A stretch of 64,000 bases of DNA from Geothrix sp. 21YS21S-4 (GTDB taxonomy: Bacteria > Acidobacteriota > Holophagae > Holophagales > Holophagaceae), in NCBI RefSeq assembly GCF_030845995.1, contig NZ_CP132719.1:248001-312000 (forward strand), in the 5' to 3' direction. Position 1 is the first letter of the stretch. Every line of letters begins with the position of its first letter. Under the pieces are notes generated by a model. The model was not told the origin of the DNA. It was given only the letters and a program-made list of their open reading frames with translations, and ran no database searches. Of this stretch, positions 1 through 7,783 are shown one piece after another. The position numbers and the translations under genes are program-made.

Positions 1-87
1 GTTCTGGACGAAGTCCGCGATGGGGCCCTCTTCGCCGGAGACGCTGGGCGTTCCCACGAGCCGCGTGAGCAGGTCGGCGGGCGTCAT
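1..87 (-). CDS. M20-family deacetylase, N-terminal 29 codons only (likely N-acetylcitrulline or N-acetylornithine deacetylase)
   Basis: The ATG at 85-87 overlaps the argB stop codon (TGA at 84-86), and the frame stays open to the window edge. The visible peptide contains LVGTPSVSGEEGPIADFV, the usual opening of M20 zinc deacetylases of the ArgE/DapE group, where an LL..LV..PSVSGEE segment precedes the first metal ligands. The metal-binding residues lie outside the window. As the last visible member of the arginine operon, and because the carbamoyltransferase next to it looks like the acetylornithine type, its likely job is removing acetyl from N-acetylcitrulline. That is inferred from context; plain ArgE or another M20 amidase remains possible. 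Confidence 0.7.
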   Translation of the reverse strand, partial: MTPADLLTRLVGTPSVSGEEGPIADFVQN

Positions 88-1019
88 GACTGGACTCCCG
101 CGGCGGCGGGCGTTCCGGCGCCGATCCCCGCACCAATCATGGTGCCGCTGCCCTCGTTGGTGAAGATCTCCGCCAGCAGGGCGTCCGGCGCGAGGCCGCT
201 CACCAGGTGGGCGCTGGGCACGCCGCTCTGGAGCGCGGTCTTGACGGCCGTGAGTTTGGGCCGCATCCCGCCGGTGATGGCGCCCTTGGCCTCCAGGGCG
301 GCGAGATCCTCCAGCGTGGCGTGGGGAATGAGGGACGAGGGCTTCGCGACGTCCTTCAGGAGGCCCGGGACGGAGAGCAGGAAGAACAGCTTCTCGGCGC
401 CCAGGGCCGAGGCCAGGCTGGCGGCGATGGTGTCGGCGTTGGTGTTGTAGATCGCGCCGTCCTCGCCGCCGGAGAGGGGCGCCACCACGGGCACGAATCC
501 GCCCTCCAGCAGGTGGGCGAGGACGTGGGGGTCCACGCTGTCGATGTCGCCCACCAGCCCGAAATCCACCAGCTGGGGCTCGGTGGCGCCGTCCGGCACC
601 ACGGGCACCGGCGGGCGGCGGGTAGCCTTCAGCAGGCCCGCATCCACGCCCGTGAGGCCCACGGCCGGGACGCCCGCCGCCTGCAGATCGGCGAGGAGGT
701 CCATGTGGACCTGTCCCGCGAAGACCATCTTGGCGGCGTCCAGCACCTCGGGGCTCGTGATGCGGCGGCCCGCCACCTTCTGCACAGGGATGCCCATGGA
801 CTGGCAGACGGCGTCCAGCTCCGCGCCGCCGCCGTGCACCACCACCACGCGGATGGAGAAGGACCACAGCAGCGCGATCTGCTCGCAGAGGGCCTTCCGG
901 ATCTTGGGCTCGGAGATCACCTCGCCGCCCACCTTCACCACGAACGTCTTGCCGCGGAACAGGCGGACGTAGCGGGAGGCTTCCTTGAGCGCGGCGTAGG
1001 GATTGGGGGACAGGGGCAT
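84..1019 (-). CDS. argB: Acetylglutamate kinase
   Basis: Phosphorylates N-acetylglutamate in the second step of arginine synthesis, in the cytoplasm. The 311 residues match the usual family length. Visible motifs are the N-terminal KVGGEVI phosphate-binding segment (near residue 29), the VVVVHGGGAELD loop (near 58), a NTNADTIAASLA segment (near 192) that helps bind nucleotide and substrate, and GAITGGMRPKL (near 246), which includes the catalytic lysine region. Transcribed after the carbamoyltransferase with a 31-base gap, it overlaps the next gene by 4 bases, so the four arginine genes form one operon. The N-terminal extension that carries arginine inhibition in some NAGKs is short here (about 25 residues), so feedback sensitivity cannot be judged. 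Confidence 0.95.
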   Translation of the reverse strand: MPLSPNPYAALKEASRYVRLFRGKTFVVKVGGEVISEPKIRKALCEQIALLWSFSIRVVVVHGGGAELDAVCQSMGIPVQKVAGRRITSPEVLDAAKMVFAGQVHMDLLADLQAAGVPAVGLTGVDAGLLKATRRPPVPVVPDGATEPQLVDFGLVGDIDSVDPHVLAHLLEGGFVPVVAPLSGGEDGAIYNTNADTIAASLASALGAEKLFFLLSVPGLLKDVAKPSSLIPHATLEDLAALEAKGAITGGMRPKLTAVKTALQSGVPSAHLVSGLAPDALLAEIFTNEGSGTMIGAGIGAGTPAAAGVQS

Positions 1020-1050
1020 GGGAACCTCGGACGGAGCGGAAGGCGGAAGG

Positions 1051-2043
1051 TCAGAGCTGGGAGAGCAGGTCGTGGATCGTGGCCCGCTGCACGTGGAAGC
1101 GGTTCTCGGCCTCGTCCACCACGCGGCTCCAGGGGCCGTCGAGGACGCTGTCGTGGACCTCGAGGTTGCGGCGCACGGGCAGGCAGTGGAGGAAGACGGC
1201 TTCCTTGGCGGCCTTGGCCATGTGCGCGGCGGTGGGCATCCAGCCGCCGAAGTCCGACATGGGCGCGGCCTCGATTCCGGAGGCGGTGGACGGGCCCCAG
1301 GCTTTGGCGTAGACGGCGGCGCTGCCCTCCAGCGCGGCGTCCTGGTCGTTCGTGTAGATGATCTTCCCGCCCGTGGCGGCGGCGTAGGCCTCGGCTTCCG
1401 CGCGGACCTCGGGCGCCAGCTCGTAGCCCTTGGGATGGGCCACGCGGATCTCGGCGCCGCAGGCGGCGGCGGTCAGCAGGAAGGAGTTGGGCACGGCCTT
1501 GGGCAGGGGCTTGATGTGCGGCGCCCAGGTGAGGGTGACGGGCACCTTCGTGGTGCCGTGGGTCTCCTGCACGGTGAGCAGGTCCGCCAGGCCCTGGTGG
1601 GGGTGCTCCCGGGCGCTCTCCATGCTGAGGACGGGCACCGTGGAGAATCGGCGGAAGGCGCTGATCACGGGATCGATCTCATCGACCGCGTCGCCCTGGC
1701 CGCCGCTGAAGGTCCGCACGGCGAGCAGGTCCGCGTAGCGGCCCAGGACGGGCACGCCTTCGCGCACGTGCTCGGCGCGGTCCTGGTCCATCACGGCGCC
1801 GTCCCGGTCCTCCAGCTTCCAGGTTCCGGCGCCCACTTCCAGGACGATGGCGTGGCCGCCGTGGCGGAGCATCGCCGCCTCGAAGCTGGTGCGGGTGCGG
1901 AGGCTGGGGTTGAAGAAGACCATGCCGAGGATGCGGTCGCGGAAGATGGGGCCGGGCCGCTCCTGCTTCCAGGCCGCGGCCTGCGCCAGGATCCGCCGGA
2001 CGCCGTCGGGGCCGAGGTCGGAGATGCGGGTGAAGTGCTTCAT
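1051..2043 (-). CDS. argF': N-acetylornithine carbamoyltransferase (AOTCase-type)
   Basis: Predicted to transfer carbamoyl from carbamoyl phosphate to N-acetylornithine, giving N-acetylcitrulline. The 330-residue protein has the carbamoyl-phosphate motif as FFNPSLRTRTSFEAA (near residue 43), where ordinary OTCases carry STRTR. The C-terminal region reads HCLPVRRNLEVHD and then DEAENRFHVQRA, which resembles the Xanthomonas acetylornithine enzyme (HCLPLRRNVKATD, DEAENRLHVQKA as I recall it) much more than the OTCase HCLPAHRG form. The start codon overlaps the argD stop (ATGA at 2040-2043). If the call is right the pathway does not make free ornithine and needs an acetylcitrulline deacetylase downstream. 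A succinylornithine-specific enzyme is the main alternative. Confidence 0.82.
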   Translation of the reverse strand: MKHFTRISDLGPDGVRRILAQAAAWKQERPGPIFRDRILGMVFFNPSLRTRTSFEAAMLRHGGHAIVLEVGAGTWKLEDRDGAVMDQDRAEHVREGVPVLGRYADLLAVRTFSGGQGDAVDEIDPVISAFRRFSTVPVLSMESAREHPHQGLADLLTVQETHGTTKVPVTLTWAPHIKPLPKAVPNSFLLTAAACGAEIRVAHPKGYELAPEVRAEAEAYAAATGGKIIYTNDQDAALEGSAAVYAKAWGPSTASGIEAAPMSDFGGWMPTAAHMAKAAKEAVFLHCLPVRRNLEVHDSVLDGPWSRVVDEAENRFHVQRATIHDLLSQL

Positions 2044-3188
2044 TTCGACTCCGGGGCGAAGGCGCGGATGGCGGCGATCAGGGCGGCGAGGGCTTCGTCG
2101 CTGATGTTGAGGGGCGGCATCAGGCGCAGCACCGTGGGATCGCCCGACCCGCCCACCAGGAAGCGGCGCGCGAGCAGGTGCTTTTTGAGGGCGGGGGCGT
2201 CGGCGCAGCGCAGGCCCAGCAGCAGGCCTTCGCCGAGGACTTCCGTCACCGCGGAGCCCGCCAGTTCCCGGCGGAGGCGCGTGGCCGCGGCGGCGGCGTT
2301 CGCGGGAAGGCCTTCGGCTTCAAGGACGTCCACGGTGGCCAGCAGCGCGGCACAGGCCAGGGGACCGCCGCCGAAGGTGCTGCCCAGATCGCCGCCCTTC
2401 AGCTTCGCGGCCACCGCCGCGGTCATCAGGAGCGCCCCCATGGGCACGCCGGACGCGAGGCCCTTGGCGGAGGTGATCACGTCGGGCCGCACGCCGTAGA
2501 ACTGGGCGGCGAAGGGCGTGCCCATCCGGCCCATGCCCGTCTGGATCTCGTCGAAGATCAGCAGCGTGCCGCTGGCGTCGCACTTGGCGCGCAGGGCCTG
2601 GAACCACTCGCGCGAGGCCGTCTTGATCCCGGCCATGCTCTGGATGGGCTCCAGGATGACGCCCGCCACGTCCGAGAAATCGGCGGCGGCGAGGGCGGCC
2701 AGATCGCCGAAGGGCAGGCGCAGGCAGGGCGTGAGGTGGGCCGCGAAGGGCGCGGTGATCTTGGGGTCGTCCGTGACCGACAGGGCCAGCAGCGTCCGGC
2801 CGTGCCAGCCGCCGTCGAAGGCCGCCAGCTTCCCGCGGCCCGTGAGCAGGAGCGCCACCTTCAGGGCGTTCTCGTTGGTCTCGGCGCCGCTGTTGCAGAA
2901 GAAGACGGAATCCATGCCGGCGAAGGCGGTGATCCGCGCGGCGGCGGCGTCCCGGACCGGGAGCGCGGCGGCGGCGGAGTAGAACAGCAGGGACGCGGCC
3001 TGGTCCGCCACGGCCTTCACCACGGCGGGATGGCTGTGGCCGGTGGCGCAGACGCAGTGCCCGCCGTAGAAGTCCCACCAGGCCTGGCCCTGGTCGTCGA
3101 ACACCCGGTCGCCCTCGCCCCGGACCAGGGGAAAGGGATAGGGCGCGTAGGTGGGCAGCAGGGCGGGAACGGGCAGGAGGGCGGTCAT
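2040..3188 (-). CDS. argD: Acetylornithine aminotransferase
   Basis: PLP-dependent class III aminotransferase that makes N-acetylornithine from N-acetylglutamate semialdehyde. From the ATG at 3186-3188 the protein is 382 residues, normal for ArgD; an upstream in-frame extension reaches into the argR coding region and is not real. Motifs include the N-terminal FYGGHCVCATGHSHPAVV, NSGAETNENALK around residue 105, LIFDEIQTGMGRMG (PLP-ring aspartate) near 195, and TSAKGLASGVPMGAL with the Schiff-base lysine near 226. It is the first gene of the operon running left to argB and beyond, and its promoter faces argR across an operator-rich region. Confidence 0.93.
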   Translation of the reverse strand: MTALLPVPALLPTYAPYPFPLVRGEGDRVFDDQGQAWWDFYGGHCVCATGHSHPAVVKAVADQAASLLFYSAAAALPVRDAAAARITAFAGMDSVFFCNSGAETNENALKVALLLTGRGKLAAFDGGWHGRTLLALSVTDDPKITAPFAAHLTPCLRLPFGDLAALAAADFSDVAGVILEPIQSMAGIKTASREWFQALRAKCDASGTLLIFDEIQTGMGRMGTPFAAQFYGVRPDVITSAKGLASGVPMGALLMTAAVAAKLKGGDLGSTFGGGPLACAALLATVDVLEAEGLPANAAAAATRLRRELAGSAVTEVLGEGLLLGLRCADAPALKKHLLARRFLVGGSGDPTVLRLMPPLNISDEALAALIAAIRAFAPESK

Positions 3189-3204
3189 CGGAGTCCTGGG
3201 ATGG

Positions 3205-3222
3205 CGTGCATGAGGATGCATA
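3205..3222. promoter_or_regulatory. ARG box (ArgR operator) near the argD start
   Basis: The core TGCATGAGGATGCA at 3207-3220 is a perfect TGCAT-N4-ATGCA palindrome, the half-site spacing known for ArgR operators. It lies about 17 bases upstream of the argD start codon, so bound repressor would block the operon. A second, imperfect TGCAT...ATGCG pair with a 3-base spacer follows at 3238-3250. Binding is inferred from the match and from the adjacent argR gene. Confidence 0.7.
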
Positions 3223-3321
3223 TTTGTACAAACGGAATGCATAATATGCGCGTGCTGCATCCCCGAATCAAGCGATAATTTCGGATATTGCGTGAAACAT
3301 TCCGGCGACCGATTGCGCATG

Positions 3322-3350
3322 CATGCGTTTTCATGCAGCATGTATGCATG
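3322..3350. promoter_or_regulatory. ARG-box cluster overlapping the argR start
   Basis: TGCGTTTTCATGCA at 3324-3337 fits TGCAT-N4-ATGCA with one mismatch. It is followed at once by a looser TGCAG...ATGCA pair (3334-3348) that runs into the argR ATG at 3348-3350. Tandem boxes a few bases apart are typical for hexameric ArgR. The position suggests that ArgR represses its own gene. No Shine-Dalgarno sequence is visible before this ATG, so the message may be leaderless or nearly so. Confidence 0.6.
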
Positions 3351-3749
3351 GACCTGGATCCGCTCATCCTCCGCCTGCTGGAGGCCCATCCCATCGCCGA
3401 CCAGACGGACCTCTTGGCGCGGCTGGCCGCCGAGGGCCACGACCTGACCCAGTCCACGCTGTCCCGCCGATTGAAGCGCCTGGGCGTCCAGAAGGTACAA
3501 GGCCGCTACCGCCGCGTGGAGATGGCGCCGGTGCTTCGGGACGTCGCCGTCGCCGAAGCCCCCCCCAACCTCCTCGTGCTCCGCACCGCCCCCGGCTTCG
3601 CCCAGGCCCTCGGTCTCCGCCTCGACGCGGAGCCCGTCCCCGGCCAGGTGGGCACCCTCGCCGGCGACGACACCGTGTTCATCGCCGTCCTGCCCGATCG
3701 CCTGGCCGAGGTGAAGGCCCACGTGGAGCGGCTGCTGGGGGGGCGGTAG
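3348..3749 (+). CDS. argR: Arginine repressor
   Basis: Arginine-responsive repressor/activator of the arg genes. From the chosen ATG the protein has 133 residues, slightly short for the family (about 150). The N-terminal winged helix contains TQSTLSRRLKRLGVQKVQG, which matches the ArgR recognition helix. The C-terminal domain contains NLLVLRTAPGFAQALGLRLD and GTLAGDDTVFIAV; the GT.AGDDT segment forms the hexamer core and arginine pocket. In-frame starts exist upstream at 3333 and 3288, but they add residues that lie inside the operator cluster, so 3348 is preferred. Divergent from argD. Confidence 0.9.
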   Translation: MDLDPLILRLLEAHPIADQTDLLARLAAEGHDLTQSTLSRRLKRLGVQKVQGRYRRVEMAPVLRDVAVAEAPPNLLVLRTAPGFAQALGLRLDAEPVPGQVGTLAGDDTVFIAVLPDRLAEVKAHVERLLGGR

Positions 3750-3825
3750 AGTCCTCCCTTTTTGAGTTGGTAAGATTGGCGCCCCGAAAACGCTTGGCCT
3801 ACTCTGAAAGTTCAGGAGAGAGGCC

Positions 3826-4056
3826 GTGGATCGGAGCCTGCTGGAGCGCATCACGCTGGAGCCCGGAAAGCGGGGAGGAAAGCCTTGCATCCGCGGCCTC
3901 CGGATCACCGTCTACGACGTGCTGTCCTACCTGTCTTCCGGAATGAGTACAGCCGACCTGCTGTCCGATTTTCCGGAGCTGACTGAGGAGGATGTCCGGG
4001 CCTCCCTTGCCCTCGCCGCGGATCGCGAGCGGCAGCAGTTCCAACTGGGCGCATGA
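3826..4056 (+). CDS. DUF433-family small protein, putative antitoxin
   Basis: A 76-residue protein with a GTG start behind a good ribosome-binding site (GGAGAG, 7 bases upstream). The core GKPCIRGLRITVYDVLSYLSSGMS is the DUF433 signature (G.P.I.GTRI.V..I......G.S), followed by a helical FPELTEEDVRASLALAADRE segment. DUF433 proteins are small DNA-binding-like proteins often encoded directly before DUF5615 PIN-like proteins, and that is the arrangement here, with a 4-base ATGA overlap. Predicted to neutralise and autoregulate its partner; this is inference from family and context. Confidence 0.85.
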   Translation: MDRSLLERITLEPGKRGGKPCIRGLRITVYDVLSYLSSGMSTADLLSDFPELTEEDVRASLALAADRERQQFQLGA

Positions 4057-4385
4057 ACCTGCTGCTGGACCAGAATCTGTCCTCCCGCCTTTCGGGGCGC
4101 TTGAAGGATTTTTTTCCCGGAATCCGCCACGTCGCCGATCTGGGCCTGTCGAGCGCCTCCGACGGAGAGATATGGGAGGCCGCCCGGCAGATGGAGTGCA
4201 TGATCGTCACCAAGGACTCGGATTTCGTGGATCTCCAGGTTCTGCGCGGGTTTCATCTCAAGGCCCTCTGGCTGCGGCTGGGGAACTGCACGACGGCCCA
4301 CCTGGAGGCCGCGCTCCGGGCGCATGTTTCGGACATCGCTCGTTTCATCGCCGATGAAGAGATGGGGTTGCTGGCGCTCGGCTGA
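4053..4385 (+). CDS. DUF5615 PIN-like protein, putative toxin
   Basis: A 110-residue protein beginning MNLLLDQNLSSRLSGRLKDF. The early LLDQNLS aspartate and the later VTKDSDFVDL pair match the acidic positions of the DUF5615 (PIN-like, Mut7-C related) fold. Such proteins are proposed RNases of VapC-like toxin-antitoxin modules. The start codon overlaps the stop of the DUF433 gene, giving a translationally coupled pair between argR and a membrane-protein operon. No mobile-element remains are seen beside it. Nuclease activity is inferred. Confidence 0.82.
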   Translation: MNLLLDQNLSSRLSGRLKDFFPGIRHVADLGLSSASDGEIWEAARQMECMIVTKDSDFVDLQVLRGFHLKALWLRLGNCTTAHLEAALRAHVSDIARFIADEEMGLLALG

Positions 4386-4442
4386 CCGGTGTTCCCGGCT
4401 TTCCAGCCTGTACACTGGTCCCTCATCCGTCTGGAGCTCCCC

Positions 4443-5186
4443 ATGGACCGTTTCGGAAGTTCGAAGCTGCGCATCGGCTGGACGTTGGCCTGCCTGTTCC
4501 TGACGGGGCTCATCGTCATGGGCGTCCGCGGGCAGCAGGGCGAGGACGGATCGCAGCTCATCGTGTTCGGGACGATGGTCCCCCTCGGCGCCGACTCGCT
4601 GCGGGCCTACGCCCTCGGCAACCTCCAGAGCGCGATGTACTGGGTCGTGTCCCTGGTAGTTCTGCTGGGCGCCTACATTCCGGTGAGCCAGTGGACGGCG
4701 GCCGCGGCCCGGGGCGAGCGGCTGAAGGGCTTCTTCGCGGGCACGGGATTGGGTTTCGCGCACGGCCTGTTCATGTCGCAGGTGGCGCTCATTCCCGTGT
4801 GGGCCCTGAGCTGGCGGCTGCTGGGCCAGGCGTGGCCGGCGGAGCTGCTCCGCGCCGATCTGCATGGACTGCTGCTGGGCCTCCAGATGCTCCTGTGGGC
4901 GGTGCTCCTCTCGCGGCTGCTGAAGTCCAGCGCGGGCCTGGCGCTGCTGCTCACGCTCCTCCTCCGCGAACTGGGGCCGCGCCTCAGCTTTTTCCTGGAT
5001 TTCGGCCAGGACCTCGGCTGGAGCGCGGGCCAGGTGAAGGCCCTCGAAGTGCTGGTGCGCCTGCTGCCCATGGCGCAGCTCCCGTCGGATCCCTTCTCGC
5101 CGCTGGCGCTGCCGCTGTCCATCGGAGGCCCGCTGGTGCTGGGCGCCCTCGCCATGCTGCTTCCCGCGGGCGGGCGACGGAAATAG
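4443..5186 (+). CDS. Multi-spanning membrane protein of unknown function
   Basis: About 247 residues from the ATG at 4443, which has GGAGC a few bases upstream; an upstream ATG at 4389 would add an unlikely 18-residue leader. Hydrophobic segments start near residues 12 (WTLACLFLTGLIVMGV), 60 (MYWVVSLVVLLGAYI), 95 (GFAHGLFMSQVALIPVWAL), 135 (LLLGLQMLLWAVLLSRLL), 155 and 220, suggesting six inner-membrane helices with a periplasmic loop after the first. I do not recognise the family; an ABC-2-like permease is conceivable. It ends 4 bases before the EnvC-like gene, so the two probably work together, in the position that FtsX often takes upstream of EnvC. Confidence 0.75.
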   Translation: MDRFGSSKLRIGWTLACLFLTGLIVMGVRGQQGEDGSQLIVFGTMVPLGADSLRAYALGNLQSAMYWVVSLVVLLGAYIPVSQWTAAAARGERLKGFFAGTGLGFAHGLFMSQVALIPVWALSWRLLGQAWPAELLRADLHGLLLGLQMLLWAVLLSRLLKSSAGLALLLTLLLRELGPRLSFFLDFGQDLGWSAGQVKALEVLVRLLPMAQLPSDPFSPLALPLSIGGPLVLGALAMLLPAGGRRK

Positions 5187-5190
5187 GCCC

Positions 5191-6363
5191 ATGCGGCGCG
5201 GCTTCGGCCTCCTTCTCCCGGCGCTCCTCCCTACGCTCGTCGTGGCGCAGGGCGCCCAGGATCCGGCGGGGTCCCGCCAGGACCCCGCCGAGCTGCGGCG
5301 GCAGCTGGCGGCCCTTCAGGGACGGCTGGGCCAGGTGGACCAGCAGCTCGAAGCGCTGAAGAAGCGCCGCAAGGGCGTCCTGGTGGAGATGCAGGGCATC
5401 TCGCTCCAGCGGGACCGCGCCAAGGCCCAGGTGGAAGGGGCGCGGCTGCGGCGGGACCAGGCCCAGAGCGAGGTCCAGGTCATCAGCCGGGAGCAGACCC
5501 GCATCCAGGGCGAGGTGCTCCAGCTCCAGGGCGACCTCCGCAAGCAGGTGCGGTGGCTCCAGGCCCTCGGCCCCTGGGGGGAGCTGGGCTTCTACGCCTC
5601 GTTCCATGATCTCGAAGCGTGGCTGGTGCGGGGCCGAATGCTCGCCTGGGGGCGCCTTCAGGAGCGCCGGCGGCTGGAGCGCATCCACCGCCTCCAGGGC
5701 GACCTCAGCGTCAAGGAGAAGGCCCTGAAGGAAGTCCTGGCCCGCCTGGCGGGCGAGGAGCGGGAGGCCGCCCAGCTCCAGGCGGCGCTGAAGGTCCAGG
5801 AGGACAAGCTCAGCGGATTCCTCGACGGCCTCCAGAAGGACGAAGCGGCCCAGAAGCAGGCCCAGGCCGAGCTGGCCGAAGAAGCCGTACAGCTGGAGCG
5901 GCTGCTGGCGGGCCTTCTCGGGAAGCCCAAGGGCGAGGCCTTCGAAGCGGCCGTGGCCTTCGCGGACCTCCGCGGCGACCTGCCCCAGCCCGTGGAGGGC
6001 ACCCTGGCGCAGAGCTTCGGCGAGCACCTCCACCCGCGCTTCCGCACGCGCACGGTCCAGAGCGGCCTGCTGGTGGCGGCGGAGGCGGGCGCTCCGGTGG
6101 CGGCCGTGGCCGACGGCAAGGTGGCCTTCGCCGACTACTACCAGAGCTACGGCCCCGTCGTGATCCTCGACCACGGCGGCGGCTGGTTCACCCTCTACAC
6201 GCACCTCCTGGGCCTGGAGGTGGCGAAGGGCCAAATTCTGCGGGCCGGCGATCCCCTCGGCGCCGTGGGCGGGACCATGGACGGCCCCCGCCTGGGCTTC
6301 GAGATCCGCCATCAGGCCCAGCCCCAGGATCCGCAGAAGTGGCTGAAGCGGAAATACCGGTAG
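5191..6363 (+). CDS. EnvC-like murein hydrolase activator (degenerate M23/LytM domain)
   Basis: A 390-residue exported protein: signal peptide (MRRGFGLLLPALLPTLVVAQG), a long Gln/Arg/Leu-rich coiled coil (about residues 30-255), then a LytM domain (about 265-390). Zinc-site residues of active M23 peptidases are missing: the HxxxD segment reads QSGLLVAAEAGAPV and the HxH segment reads LGFEIRHQ, while the THL histidine of YTHLLGL is kept. This pattern fits EnvC, which activates amidases during septal peptidoglycan splitting instead of cutting itself. It follows the membrane protein by 4 bases. A weakly active endopeptidase is less likely. Confidence 0.85.
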   Translation: MRRGFGLLLPALLPTLVVAQGAQDPAGSRQDPAELRRQLAALQGRLGQVDQQLEALKKRRKGVLVEMQGISLQRDRAKAQVEGARLRRDQAQSEVQVISREQTRIQGEVLQLQGDLRKQVRWLQALGPWGELGFYASFHDLEAWLVRGRMLAWGRLQERRRLERIHRLQGDLSVKEKALKEVLARLAGEEREAAQLQAALKVQEDKLSGFLDGLQKDEAAQKQAQAELAEEAVQLERLLAGLLGKPKGEAFEAAVAFADLRGDLPQPVEGTLAQSFGEHLHPRFRTRTVQSGLLVAAEAGAPVAAVADGKVAFADYYQSYGPVVILDHGGGWFTLYTHLLGLEVAKGQILRAGDPLGAVGGTMDGPRLGFEIRHQAQPQDPQKWLKRKYR

Positions 6364-6386
6364 CGATCCGGGCGTGGCCCCACTTC

Positions 6387-6494
6387 GCATTCAAAGAATA
6401 AGGATCACCACCAAGACACAAAGGCACTAAGAAAAGCTCTTTTGAAGTTCTTGGTGCCTTGGTGGTGAAAAGAAAAATCTTGGGTCTTGATCGC
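6387..6494. repeat. Interspersed inverted repeat, copy 1 of the CACCACCAAGAC family
   Basis: The segment begins GCATTCAAAG, carries ATCACCACCAAGACACAAAG, then TTCTTGGTGCCTTGGTGG and GTGAAAA, and ends GGGTCTTGATCGC. The arms CACCACCAAG and CTTGGTGGTG are inverted copies. The same start, arms and end occur at 15441-15563, with shorter relatives at 12982-13046 and 60195-60285. It fills the space between the convergent EnvC-like and pilC genes. AT-rich relative to its surroundings. Confidence 0.8.
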
Positions 6495-6515
6495 CTGTTG
6501 GTAGGGATCGCCCCC

Positions 6516-7703
6516 CTACTTCACCGCGCTGCTGGCGTTGAACAGCGGCACGTAGATGGCGAGAAGGAGCGTCAGGACGACGACGCCCATGAACAGGATC
6601 AGCACGGGGCCGATGAGGCTGGTCACGGCGGTGGTGGCCTTTTCCACTTCCTGGTCGAAGAAGTCGGCGACGTGGTCGAGCATCTCGGGGAGGGCACTGC
6701 TCTGCTCGCCCACGCGCACCATCTCGACGGCGAGGGGATCCAGAAGCTTGGCCTGTTCCAGCGCCAGGTGCAGGCTGCTGCCCGCGCGGACCTTGTCGGT
6801 GACGGTGAGCAGCCCGGCCTTCATCCGCTCACTGGGACTGGTGCGCTGCACCACTTCCAGGGCCTGCACGGCGGGCAGGCCGCCCGAGAGGAGCACGCCC
6901 AGTGTCCGGGAGAAGACGCTGGAATGGTACATGCGGTAGAGGGTGCCGATCTTGGGGAGGGTCAGGAGAAGGCGTTCCCCCATTTTGCGGCCCGCTTCGG
7001 AGGCCACCATCCACCGGGCGAGGACCGCCAGGCCGACGAGGACGAGCCCCTGCAGCCACAGGGTGGAATTGACCACCTTGCCGATGCCCAGCAGGACCTG
7101 CGTGAACATGGGCATCTCCACGTTTCCGCCGGCGTAGAACTCCGCGAAGCGCGGCAGCACCACATTGAAGATCACGCCCAGGGCCAGCACGAGCACCAGC
7201 ACGAGGAAGGCCGGGTAGAACAGGGCTTCGAGGATGCGGCGGCGGCTCACCTGGGCGAACTTCTGGAAGGACAGCCAGCGGCCCAGGACGTCCGGCAGGG
7301 TACCGCTCCGCTCGCCGGCCACCACGTTGCTGCGGTAGACGGGCGGGAAGGAGCCCGCCTGCTCCAGGGCATCCGAAAAGGACATGCCCTCGCGAACCAG
7401 ATCCACCACCTGCGTGAGGGCGCGGCGGAGCTGGGGATCCTTGCCGTGGCCCACCAGCAGCTCCAGGGACTGGAGCAGGGGGATGCCGGCCTTCAGCAGG
7501 GCGAGCAGCTCCTGGTTGAAGAGGACCAGGGATTCGGTCTTGAGCTGGGCGCGGCTGCGGAAGGCCGTGTCCGTGCGCGTGATCTCCAGGGGAAAGCTGC
7601 CCTCTCCCAGAACCCGCGCCCGGAGCGCCTCCGCGTTCTCCGCCTCGAAGTCCCGCACGAGGACTTCGCCGTTGGACTGGGTGAGCCGGACCGTGAATCG
7701 CAT
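6516..7703 (-). CDS. pilC: Type IV pilus / type II secretion inner-membrane platform protein (PilC/GspF)
   Basis: Polytopic inner-membrane protein that anchors the extension and retraction ATPases of type IV pili, or the related type II secretion system. The protein from ATG 7701-7703 has 395 residues, normal for the family. It has two T2SSF domains: the first contains FNQELLALLKAGIPLLQSLE (near 68) and GMSFSDALEQAG; the second repeats the pattern with FSRTLGVLLSGGLPAVQALE (near 270). Strong membrane segments follow each, and it ends in GPVLILFMGVVVLTLLLAIY. An upstream extension to 7769 is possible but adds a non-conserved leader. Encoded alone here, without pilB or pilD. Confidence 0.93.
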   Translation of the reverse strand: MRFTVRLTQSNGEVLVRDFEAENAEALRARVLGEGSFPLEITRTDTAFRSRAQLKTESLVLFNQELLALLKAGIPLLQSLELLVGHGKDPQLRRALTQVVDLVREGMSFSDALEQAGSFPPVYRSNVVAGERSGTLPDVLGRWLSFQKFAQVSRRRILEALFYPAFLVLVLVLALGVIFNVVLPRFAEFYAGGNVEMPMFTQVLLGIGKVVNSTLWLQGLVLVGLAVLARWMVASEAGRKMGERLLLTLPKIGTLYRMYHSSVFSRTLGVLLSGGLPAVQALEVVQRTSPSERMKAGLLTVTDKVRAGSSLHLALEQAKLLDPLAVEMVRVGEQSSALPEMLDHVADFFDQEVEKATTAVTSLIGPVLILFMGVVVLTLLLAIYVPLFNASSAVK

Positions 7704-7783
7704 GGGCACCTGGAAGCTCTGAGGATAGCGGAAAGCGGCCGGAGGGCCGGAGACGGTAGCCTGGAGCATCTTCCGGAGACCGC

